A DNA stretch of 64,000 nucleotides from CAYRFF01 sp964423575 (lineage in GTDB: Bacteria > Bacteroidota > Bacteroidia > Chitinophagales > Saprospiraceae): positions 36,540 through 100,539 of the forward strand of contig CAYRFF010000004.1 in NCBI GenBank assembly GCA_964423575.1, read 5' to 3'. A program made the position numbers and the translations under genes. A model generated the notes under the pieces. It saw only the letters and a program-made list of their open reading frames with translations, did no database searches and was not told the origin of the DNA. The number at the start of each line of letters is the position of its first letter. Position 1 is the first letter of the stretch. Of this stretch, positions 18,305-27,100 are shown one piece after another.

Positions 18305-18820
18305 TTAATCGGGCATCGCCACAATCTCATCATAATCAAAGCCGGCTCTTTCCAGAGCTCTTTTAGCAGCGGTTAACGCATACTCTGCTCTATTGTGTGG
18401 GTGTACAGGAACCTCTTTAACCTGACTCAACTTTTCAAGAACCGAATCCGTTTCCTTTTGAGTCAACCTTTCGCAGACATCATACATCCCACCTGGTTTC
18501 TCCTCTAAAAGATCGTGTTCTTCCAGAACATATTTTATTACCTTAATGACTTCCGGAGTCGGCGGCACTACCATGAGAGATGTCAAAGCACCGTGATCTC
18601 TGCGCAATTTAGCTTGCAGTGGAAGCGGTTCACCACCATTGGCTTCTTGTGCTGCGGGGAAAAGCACCCTTTCTTCCATTTTTATATGCTTTAACAATCC
18701 CGTACGAAATTGATGATATAATTCCTCATCGATATTATTTATGTCCTTACATGCTTCATCCAGTATGGCTTCTATGCGTCTGTGATCGCTTTCAAAGTAG
18801 TCATATATGGGTTTATTCAT
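18305..18820 (-). CDS. Hemerythrin-like HHE-domain protein
   Basis: 171 residues, no signal peptide. The four-helix di-iron ligands are visible: His13 (SDHRRIE), His45 with Glu49/50 (KHIKMEE), His76 (RDHGAL), His102 and Glu106 (EEHDLLEE). LFPAAQE follows the second ligand pair as usual in HHE proteins. The tail (about 130-171) is a charged helix. Likely binds O2 or NO through a non-heme di-iron centre and may serve in oxygen sensing or nitrosative stress. Next to the azurin-like gene, but a terminator lies between them. Confidence 0.88.
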   Translation of the reverse strand: MNKPIYDYFESDHRRIEAILDEACKDINNIDEELYHQFRTGLLKHIKMEERVLFPAAQEANGGEPLPLQAKLRRDHGALTSLMVVPPTPEVIKVIKYVLEEHDLLEEKPGGMYDVCERLTQKETDSVLEKLSQVKEVPVHPHNRAEYALTAAKRALERAGFDYDEIVAMPD

Positions 18821-18953
18821 TGTTCTTCCCGCTTATTTTGATGATTATATGTGTAATGGAATCATGGTAATATTGTTTCTGTGAAAGGCTTTCCTTACAA
18901 TCCACTAACATTGTATGTCCGCTTTAGCTCTATCCACAGTCAATTTTACACAT

Positions 18954-18988
18954 AAAAAAAGCCCGAACTGAATCAAATCAGTCCGGGC
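18954..18988 (-). terminator. Rho-independent terminator of the azurin-like gene
   Basis: On the minus strand GCCCGGACTGA and TCAGTTCGGGC pair (with wobble) around a TTTGAT-type loop, then a run of seven T (18960-18954). It lies 56 bp past the azurin-like stop. Confidence 0.88.
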
Positions 18989-19044
18989 ATATATTGTTTA
19001 TAATTCGTCAGGTGCTTAAAGAAATTTTAAGCGCTGAAACAAAT

Positions 19045-19641
19045 TTAGTTTCTAGCTACAATCTTTCCAGTCATTGTTGCATAGTGAGCAGGGAATGAGC
19101 AAAGGAAGTCATAAACTCCTTCTTCAAGAGTAAATGTTATTTCAGTTGTTTCACCACCACCGACCATATCAGTTTCAGCAAGAATTTGGTTCTTGAACTT
19201 GGAATCAAGATCAGCAAGATCCATGGCTGTAGAAGTTTTGTCTTTTGCTCTAGCTTTAGTGGAAGCAAGACCAAATGCTTTCACATCAGAACCCGGCTTA
19301 AGAACTACAACGTCATGACCCATAACATCAATAGCCATTTTACCACTGTGAGTAAGCTTCAAAGTAATAGTTTCACCTGCCTTAACAAGGAATAATTTTT
19401 TGTCAAACTGCATTGCATCAGTTCCTGCAATATCAATGTTATTAGACATTGTAACATCGTTGATACCAGGGATATCTCCACCGATAACATCAGAAACTGT
19501 TTCGAGAACTTCTTCTATTTCTTCTTCAACTGTTTCTACTACTTCTTTAACTTTTTTAGTAGAAGTGTCTTTGCTGTCACCACCGCATGCAACAATAAAC
19601 ATAGCTGCGAAAGCAAGGAATAAATAAGATAATTTTTTCAT
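19045..19641 (-). CDS. Azurin-like blue-copper lipoprotein
   Basis: 198 residues from the ATG at 19641 (MKKLSYLFLAF...), chosen over 19716 because it opens an SPII signal ending MFIVACGG (lipid Cys19). A charged Glu/Val-rich spacer (30-60) tethers a cupredoxin domain. Type 1 copper ligands are in place: His109 (MGHDVV), and Cys181, His186, Met190 in the CSFPAHYATM loop; the domain is azurin-type, with the helical insert around 120-155. Predicted one-electron carrier on the outer face of a membrane, for example to a cytochrome c peroxidase or terminal oxidase. It ends with its own terminator. Confidence 0.92.
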   Translation of the reverse strand: MKKLSYLFLAFAAMFIVACGGDSKDTSTKKVKEVVETVEEEIEEVLETVSDVIGGDIPGINDVTMSNNIDIAGTDAMQFDKKLFLVKAGETITLKLTHSGKMAIDVMGHDVVVLKPGSDVKAFGLASTKARAKDKTSTAMDLADLDSKFKNQILAETDMVGGGETTEITFTLEEGVYDFLCSFPAHYATMTGKIVARN

Positions 19642-19875
19642 AATAATGGTTTTTTTAATAAAATATAAAGTTATCAGGTTGTAATAGTTTATTAACATTT
19701 CTATTTCGAACGGCAAAACTATAACGAACTATCAATAAATCCTAATATTTCAGGCTATTATTTGACTTCATTGCGGACCTTTCTCTCCTTTTTTACTAAA
19801 ATATTGCAAAACAAGCCAGGTTGTTCCTAATAATTAGGAAATAAAACAAAAACCTTTTATATCCTACCAGGAACC

Positions 19876-21072
19876 TTATCGACCGAATGTGAAATAGAAT
19901 GTCATTCGCCACACGAGATCATAATCAGACTCAAGCTTTGCATCGTCAGTAGCTTGCTGATGCTTATATGTACTTAGCATCACATTAGGCATGAAATGTA
20001 TCCTCTTGAATGGTGTATAATCCAGGCCTACCAGAAAAAGCATATCCCTAGTATTGATGTCGTATGCCTTGGACATAGATGTATAGATGAAATCCGATGT
20101 TGATATATCTTCAATTGTATAATCCGGATTCAAAAAATCCCATCGTGCAAAAGCAGCAAGTTTACCCGGGACCAACTGTCCTCGGACAAAAGCACTCATA
20201 CCCAGCGCTTTCATATCCTTATAAGTTTCATCCTTAGGACTCAGGCTCAGTATAATACCATCATTCTTTCCAAATCTGGTAAATACTTCATATCCGACAG
20301 TAAACCTGGGCAAATGATAGATTACTGCTAAACTCGCCAGAGAGGAAAAATGATTTAAATCCACTCCCTTGGAAAGACGTTGATGCTCACCATATAGATT
20401 AAAAATCAATTGTTTATCCAAGAATTTACCATAGAGATTACCGTAGAACTTAGGATATGTTTTATGGCCCGCATTTAGCCCGGTACTATTTCCTACCATG
20501 AAAGAATATCCATAATTGGCATTACTATCAAGGCTTCCTTTTAAAGTCACCCCAAAATCAGAAGACTGAGAACCCCTGAAAACCATAGGACTTCTTTCTA
20601 TAGAACGATAAGACCATAAGCCATTTGTAACTGCAACTGCCGGTGTTCCTGATTGCCCAATAATCAGATCAGTTCCTTTCCATATATCCTTAATCTTCAG
20701 ATTAAAATGCTTAAACCCCAATGGCATTTTGTCCGTCGCTGCTCGTTTTTCTGAAGCTAGTATTACGTGAGTTGAGATTCTTTTGCTGATATTAAAATCG
20801 TATCCCAGATAGATACGCCTTACGGCAAATGCATGATCTCCTTTCTCTATTCCATGATATTCATTCTGTGCTCCTCTCTCCCATCTATCCGAATGCGATT
20901 TATAATAATAATCACCGAATGCATAACCCCACAAATGTCCTGACATTGGAACGGAGGCATTATATGCGGAATCAGAGCTCATCAAATATTGCGCTGAACC
21001 TGTTCCCGGAAGCACTAAAACGACAAAGGAAAACAATATAATTATCCCGACAAACTGTTGTACTTTTTTCAT
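19876..21072 (-). CDS. Outer-membrane beta-barrel porin-like protein
   Basis: 398 residues with a cleavable signal ending GSAQ. The mature part alternates aromatic-rich amphipathic strands (HLWGYAFGDYYYKSHSD, RRIYLGYDFNISKRISTH, AFARWDFLNPDY) and ends WRMTFYFTFGR, a typical last barrel strand. Overall it resembles phosphate-selective porin O/P-like barrels of Bacteroidota. No ligand can be predicted. A 178-bp AT-rich gap separates it from the ABC ATPase gene that is read in the same direction upstream of neither; I treat it as a single-gene unit. Confidence 0.78.
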   Translation of the reverse strand: MKKVQQFVGIIILFSFVVLVLPGTGSAQYLMSSDSAYNASVPMSGHLWGYAFGDYYYKSHSDRWERGAQNEYHGIEKGDHAFAVRRIYLGYDFNISKRISTHVILASEKRAATDKMPLGFKHFNLKIKDIWKGTDLIIGQSGTPAVAVTNGLWSYRSIERSPMVFRGSQSSDFGVTLKGSLDSNANYGYSFMVGNSTGLNAGHKTYPKFYGNLYGKFLDKQLIFNLYGEHQRLSKGVDLNHFSSLASLAVIYHLPRFTVGYEVFTRFGKNDGIILSLSPKDETYKDMKALGMSAFVRGQLVPGKLAAFARWDFLNPDYTIEDISTSDFIYTSMSKAYDINTRDMLFLVGLDYTPFKRIHFMPNVMLSTYKHQQATDDAKLESDYDLVWRMTFYFTFGR

Positions 21073-21250
21073 TTTATAGTATTATTTTATTTATGAAGGC
21101 AAAGATGTAATTAATGCGACAAACAGTTTGTAACATAAATTACAGAAGATGAGACCCTTTATCCTCAATATTATCTACCCCTTAACTATGAGACTACAAG
21201 ATTTCACTTAAATTACGATGCATCAGATTCCATCCCGCACAGAAACAGCA

Positions 21251-21958
21251 TTAACTCTCAATAACCGTCGAAAAGAACGCTTCCAGCTCCTTCAAGGTCT
21301 CCGGATTAGTTACAATATCCTTCACGATTTCACCTTTTTCCAGAACGACAATCCGATCGCAGACTTCAGTAGTATGCATGAGGTCGTGGCTTGAGATAAG
21401 CAGGGTCTGCTTTCCTTCATCTTTAATTTCCTTAAATAGCCTTTTCAGTCGGAACTGTGTTGAGGGATCGAGATTGGCAAAGGGTTCATCCAGTATCACG
21501 ATATCGGGCTCGCCAATGAATGCGCCCGTAACCCCTACTTTTTTCTGATTCCCCTTGGAAAGGTCACGGATATATTTCTTTTGATCGAGGATTTCTCCGT
21601 TAAACACCTCTTCAAATGGTTGTAAAAAAGCATTCACATCTTCTTTATTAAGCCCTCTAAGTTGCCCGATGAAATAAAAGTATTCTTCCGGCGTAAGGTA
21701 GCCGATCAGAAAACTATCATCGAGAAAGGCTCCTGTAAAAGGTTTCCATTCTTCACTTTTATTGACGACAATACCGTTACTGGTCACCTGTCCTTCAGTC
21801 GCAGAAATCAGATCGAGCAGAAGATTAAAAAAAGTCGTTTTTCCCGCTCCGTTGTTCCCCACAAGTCCAAAGGCTTGTCCTTCAGGAATATTCAGTTCAG
21901 GAATATTCAGAACGCATTTGTCACCATATACCTTTCTGAGATTTGTCGCTTGTATCAT
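21251..21958 (-). CDS. ABC transporter ATP-binding protein
   Basis: 235 residues. Walker A GNNGAGKT (34-41), signature LSKGNQ (133-138), Walker B IVILDEP (153-159) and the H-loop SSHD are all intact. The LSKGNQ form and the gene order point to ABC-2/exporter ATPases. It follows the permease by 84 bp on the same strand, and together they form one exporter. Cargo unknown. Confidence 0.93.
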   Translation of the reverse strand: MIQATNLRKVYGDKCVLNIPELNIPEGQAFGLVGNNGAGKTTFFNLLLDLISATEGQVTSNGIVVNKSEEWKPFTGAFLDDSFLIGYLTPEEYFYFIGQLRGLNKEDVNAFLQPFEEVFNGEILDQKKYIRDLSKGNQKKVGVTGAFIGEPDIVILDEPFANLDPSTQFRLKRLFKEIKDEGKQTLLISSHDLMHTTEVCDRIVVLEKGEIVKDIVTNPETLKELEAFFSTVIES

Positions 21959-22042
21959 ATAATTTATTTGTTTTTAGCTTTCACAAATGTTTTATTTTCT
22001 TCTTTAAACCTTTCTCCATTTGCCGAAAGGCAGAAAATCATT

Positions 22043-23506
22043 CTAATCTTCTTTATATGCCTGCAATGTATCGTATTTCTCTTCCTTATAAACGCTTTCA
22101 ATCAGGCTAAAAGCCAGATTCCGGAACATCAATCCCATAAGCCCGATGGCACCCAGTGCTACAAATCCTATCGTCGCATTAAACAGAATCTTGAATACAT
22201 AGAAAATAAGAATCGGTAAAACCATCTTAGGCAAAGTCAACAAAATAGTCTTCAGGTTGAATGAACTAGAGTCGCCAAATGGCTTTTTTCCCGTGGTCAG
22301 ATCAATGGGCGTCTTGACATAAGCTCCACTCAACAATACCACATAAGCATTTACCCCTATGTTATACAAACCGCCTGCAAATATTGCCAGGTAAATATTC
22401 TTATCGAGGAACAAATAAAACACTCCAAGTACCATCGTAATCATCGTAGCAACGACTATCAACCACCACTTGGATGCCAGATATTCCTTGTACTTGATAT
22501 TCTGACTCATCATTAAAGGATAATATGCACTGTCCCAGCTGGGCACAAAGCCTCCAAATGTGAACAGGAAACCACCCGAAATAAACACTCCAAACATGAT
22601 AAGCCAGGCATCTGAATTCCGATAAGTAGGATCCAGAAATGCAATAAGCCCGTAAAACAAGAAGAATACACTCAGCCATAAAGTATTCTTAGAGCGCTTA
22701 TTCCGCAGGATAAGACGGAGATCATTTTTAAGGAATTCTCCCATTAATCCAAATCTCTCCAACCAACTGTAATCCCGAGTCTCCGCAACTGCCTGGGTCG
22801 ATGACAGAGCATCATCGAGATACATAGCACTGTAAAATATCTTAAAACAATAGCGGTACAATAGAATCGCCACTGTCAATGGAATTAGGGCTGGCCATAT
22901 AAAGCTATAAAAAGATTGAAACACCGGACCGGAATATGTAGTGACATCCCAGTACCCCAAGTATTGTGAAAAGCCAAGTGTAGCGATAGCAACAAGAATA
23001 GTGACAAAAACTATATTCTTATTATTGACTATCAGGTTCAGAAAATTATTGACATACAATAAACTTGCCATCCCTATAAACCAGGCGATTACTCCTATAG
23101 TAGAAAATCCTTCTTTCAAGAGGACAATAGAAAAAGGAACGAGGAAGATAAAAGCATAGATATTAAAAAAAGAAATTGTCGTTCTCCCCAGCAGATAGTT
23201 AGTCATCGTCTTTTTTGAAATAGGCAAGGTCAGCAAGGGCCTTACTTTCATCATCGGAGTTTTCTGCGCAAAGTATTTTATAACCAAATCCATTACCCAC
23301 CAGTAAATCAGGTAGCGATTCACAGTCAAAAAAGGTTCGTATCCCTCTTCTTCAAGCATATAGTAGGAAGCTGCCCCCATCACAAGAAATAATGCTCCAT
23401 AAAAGAAGGCTACAATTCCCAGGAATATTTTGATCCCTATATTGAACTTAAAAGACTTGGAACGAAAAAACGACTTCCACTCGAGTTTCAGAAAATTCCA
23501 GAGCAT
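22043..23506 (-). CDS. ABC exporter permease, DUF5687-like
   Basis: 487 residues from the ATG at 23506 (MLWNFLKLEWKSFFRSKSFK); the 35 extra codons from 23611 are not membrane-like and are rejected. The N-terminal LKLEWKSFFRS is the usual entry of this Bacteroidota permease family. About 12 hydrophobic segments, with a charged loop near 260-285 and GGFLFTFGGFVPSWDSAYYPLMM near 310. It pairs with the ATPase gene downstream. The family is of unknown cargo. Confidence 0.8.
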   Translation of the reverse strand: MLWNFLKLEWKSFFRSKSFKFNIGIKIFLGIVAFFYGALFLVMGAASYYMLEEEGYEPFLTVNRYLIYWWVMDLVIKYFAQKTPMMKVRPLLTLPISKKTMTNYLLGRTTISFFNIYAFIFLVPFSIVLLKEGFSTIGVIAWFIGMASLLYVNNFLNLIVNNKNIVFVTILVAIATLGFSQYLGYWDVTTYSGPVFQSFYSFIWPALIPLTVAILLYRYCFKIFYSAMYLDDALSSTQAVAETRDYSWLERFGLMGEFLKNDLRLILRNKRSKNTLWLSVFFLFYGLIAFLDPTYRNSDAWLIMFGVFISGGFLFTFGGFVPSWDSAYYPLMMSQNIKYKEYLASKWWLIVVATMITMVLGVFYLFLDKNIYLAIFAGGLYNIGVNAYVVLLSGAYVKTPIDLTTGKKPFGDSSSFNLKTILLTLPKMVLPILIFYVFKILFNATIGFVALGAIGLMGLMFRNLAFSLIESVYKEEKYDTLQAYKED

Positions 23507-23636
23507 ATATCTTAGATTTAATATGTCAAATATAAGAAAAAGCGTATATCGACAGATAAGTCTTCGATTAAATGTGAAGAAAGTCGACAGATTTATATTA
23601 TAACCGGACAAGACTCTCCTACTATGCTTATCTATC

Positions 23637-23757
23637 TGTGCTTATTTGCGACATCTGCGGGGATAAATCTAAGTAATCATTGAACGCAGATACCGCCGAT
23701 ATTGCATACCGCGGATTTTCACAGATTTAATTTGTGACTAGTATTTCCATCTATACA
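23637..23757. repeat. Long degenerate intergenic repeat, copy A1
   Basis: Reads TGTGCTTATTTGCGACATCT-GCGGGG, then AAGTAATCATTGAACGCAG, ATACCGCCGAT and GGATTTTCACAGATTTAAT. The same blocks in the same order recur at 28.7, 34.0, 34.4, 37.6 and 38.9 kb. Noncoding; abundant T/C-GCG words give it a higher G+C than the surrounding spacer. Confidence 0.7.
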
Positions 23758-23827
23758 CCTTTGCTAGACTCGGCGGTATAGCTATAATAGAACTTAAGTA
23801 ACACTAATACAAAGTCGTATGGCTCCA

Positions 23828-24037
23828 TACTATTTCTAGCAATAATTATCACGCTTAGATTTGCAAAAACATAACAAGTTGCNNNNNNNNNNNNNNNNNN
23901 NNNNNNNNNNNNNNNNNNNNNNNNNNNNNNNNNNNNNNNNNNNNNNNNNNNNNNNNNNNNNNNNNNNNNNNNNNNNNNNNNNTACTATTTCTAGCAATAA
24001 TTATCACGCTTAGATTTGCAAAAACATAACAAGTTGC
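23828..24037. repeat. Identical 55-bp sequences on both sides of the scaffold gap
   Basis: Bases 23828-23882 and 23983-24037 are identical (both begin TACTATTTCTAGCAATAATT and end AACAAGTTGC). This is what two contigs sharing a k-mer overlap look like when joined by a fixed run of N. Confidence 0.9.
23883..23982. other. Assembly gap, 100 N
   Basis: Exactly 100 undetermined bases, a conventional placeholder length, so the true distance is unknown. It lies in noncoding repeat sequence upstream of the first BspA-like gene. Confidence 0.98.
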
Positions 24038-24064
24038 TTAGATTTGCAAAAACATAACAAGTTG
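24009..24064. repeat. Tandem duplication of a 28-bp unit
   Basis: Two perfect copies, 24009-24036 and 24037-24064, each beginning CTTAGATTTGCAAAAACATA. A further copy ends the contig before the gap (ending at 23881), so a longer tandem array may be hidden in the gap. Confidence 0.85.
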
Positions 24065-24153
24065 CCTAGCTTAAGCAGCGTTTAAGGACAAAAACCTGTC
24101 TATTATAACAGACGACAAGAACATTAAACTGATTTCAACCCAAATTTCCAACT

Positions 24154-27100
24154 ATGCATAGAACTTCTACCTTACTTAAACAAATTTCAATCCTCCTTCT
24201 TTTCTTTTTCATCACAACTATCATGGCACAAGCACAGCGACCATTTGTAGCTGCATGGCTCTCTTATGATCCTGATGATAGAAACAATCTTGAACTGACC
24301 ATTCCACTAGAAGGAACTTATGATTATCGCTGGACACATGTCTATGAACCGGAACTCACAGGGAGTGGAAGTGGAGAAGGGGATCTTACCATCAATTTTC
24401 CTACCCCAGATATCTATTTTATTGAAATCTTTCCTACAGGAAGCGATCCTTTTCATAGGATTCAACTGTCAGATGAATCGGGCCCCTCTGAGGCTACCTA
24501 TCGGATTCTGAATATTTATCAATGGGGAGATGTAAAATGGAGCACAATGGAATACGCATTTTACAAGGCCGGATACTTGACAGGAATTGCAGCTCAGGAT
24601 GTTCCTAACTTACAGAATGTTAAAAGTATGGCTTACGCATTCTCAGAGACTTCAATTGGTGTTAATCCCGTTTACCGTATCAATTCCTGGAATGTAAGCA
24701 GAGTTGAAGATATGAGTCATTTGTTTGATGGTGCAAGTTCCGTCAGTGAGTTAGACTTGAATAGCTGGAATGTAGGGAGTGTCAAAGACATGAGTTATAT
24801 GTTTGCTAATATCTCTAGATTAGAGACTGATATCACCGGATGGGACGTTTCCAACGTTGAGAATATGAGCGGAATGTTTTCCAATAATTTTTATTTTAAT
24901 CAAGATATCGGTGGCTGGGATGTAAGCAGGGTTAAAGATATGTCAGCACTCTTTCATAAAGCAGATCAGTTTAACAAAGATATAAGTAGCTGGAATGTTT
25001 CCAGTGTAGAAAATATGAGTGCGATGTTCTCTCAGACTAGGTATTTCAATCGGGATATTGGCAATTGGGACGTAAGTAATGTTACGAATATGATGGGTAT
25101 GTTCGACAGAGCAAAAGAATTCAATCAAGATCTAAGCAAGTGGGACGTAAGCAAGGTAACCGATATGCGTCTTATGTTCATGTACGCAAGAGAATTTGAC
25201 CAAAGTCTGGGAGATTGGAATATACAAAGCCTCAAAAACATAGATATTTATGAGAGCGGTATCAGTTGCGAGAACTACAGTAAAACTCTACATGGATGGG
25301 TGATAAACGGTCATGCTCCGGATAGCGTACTTGTCAGAGCCGATATGATTCATTATAGTTCAGAAGTTCAAACTTATAGGAATTATTTAACTCAGGAATT
25401 GAAGTGGACTATTTATAGTGATCGAGAAGGAGATTGTCCTTGGAGCTATGGAGATTCCTTCATTACCTTATGGCAATCTGACAATGGGGGAAAAACATCC
25501 ATGACTCAGGTTGAAGTACCCGCTATTGGTTCTTATGATTATTACTGGGAAAATATCGCAGATCTGAATATCTCAGGAAGTGGTACTGCGACCGGCTTAA
25601 TAGTTATCAATTTTCCTGAACCCGGCACATACAGACTGGAAATAACTCCGGTCGGGGCAGAACCGTTTAGTGCATTTCAGTTTGGCGACTCCTCCGGAAA
25701 TCGCGGAGATGCAACTAAGTTAATCGATGTACGTCAATGGGGGAATATCGAATGGGAAAGCTTTGAATACGCTTTTTACGGTGCGACCAATCTTGAAGTC
25801 AGTGCTAGTGATATCCCAAATTTGACGAAAGTCAAAAATATATCTTATGCCTTCGCCTATACAAGTATTGAATCAATTCCCGGTTTATCTGAGTGGGAAA
25901 TGACTGGCATAGAGAATCTGGAGGGAATGTTCCGCAATGCCACTAAATTTAACCAGGATATAAAAGACTGGGATGTTTCTTCTGTGAAGAATATGAGTTA
26001 TCTGTTTTCCGGCGCATCAAAGTTCAATGGAAATATCGGTTTATGGGATGTTTCACAAGTCGAAACTATGACGGACATCCTGGCTAATGCTAAAGACTTC
26101 GCGTACTCACTGGAAAATTGGGATTTAAGCTCATTGCAAGCCACAGGAAATGTAGATGGGAATGATATCAGTCTTGCTAATACAGCTCTCTCATGTGAAA
26201 GATTCTCAATTATCTTGCATAAATGGGTAGACATGGTCAACCTTCCGAAAGACATCATTCTCGACGCAACGGGGCTGGAATATAGTCCCGATATCGAAAC
26301 GAGTCTAGATTATTTTTCCAATGAGATGAACTGGCAGATTAAAGGGATTGCAGAAGGCGGTTGTGAATACGTTAATCAGGACGACTACTTTATTACTATA
26401 TGGACTACCGACCCTTATGGAGGAGGAAGTTACGGTGCTTTCATAAATATACCGGCTCACGGTAGCTTTTATTACGAATATGAAATGTTGGATAATCCTA
26501 GTATAAGAGGGGAAGGTTATGGAGAGGATGAGACAGAATTACGAATCCTTTGGCCCGGAGAATTTCGGCTTAAAATTAAACCGGTCGGAGAAAACCCATT
26601 CCACAGAATTCAATTCGGAGTGCCCAATGATAAAGTGCATGAAGGATATGTGGAACGCGGTGATATTGATTATCTACTGGAAATTGAGCAATGGGGAACT
26701 ACAGAATGGTCTTCCATGGAATATGCCTATTATCGCGCATTTATTAATATTACAGCAACTGACCTACCCGATTTATCCAAGACAAAGAGCATGGCACACG
26801 CATTTCAGTTAAGTGGTCCTCTCAATGCCGTTAGAATAAATGACTGGGATGTCAGTAATGTTGAAGATATGTCATTTATGTTCTATCAATCTAGATTTAA
26901 TCAAGATATAAGTGATTGGGACGTCAGTAGCGTAAAAAACATGTCTAATATGTTCTATGCTACTAATTTCAATCAAGATATCAATAAATGGGATGTATCT
27001 AATGTCGAAGATATGTCATCTATGTTTTACCTCTCAAAATTTAATCGAGCCTTAACTAACTGGAATACGGGCAATGTAATTACTATGGCGAGTATGTTTG

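Noticed and set aside
19820..19845. TTCCTAATAATTAGGAA palindrome as a terminator for the porin gene
   Set aside because: Seven AT-rich base pairs with a 3-nt loop and no T run in the right place; too weak to call.
23507..23611. 35-residue N-terminal extension of the ABC permease
   Set aside because: Non-conserved, overlaps AT-rich leader; the ATG at 23506 begins the recognised LKLEWKSFFRS entry.
24009..24064. 28-bp tandem copies as a CRISPR array
   Set aside because: Units abut with no spacers and no cas genes are present.
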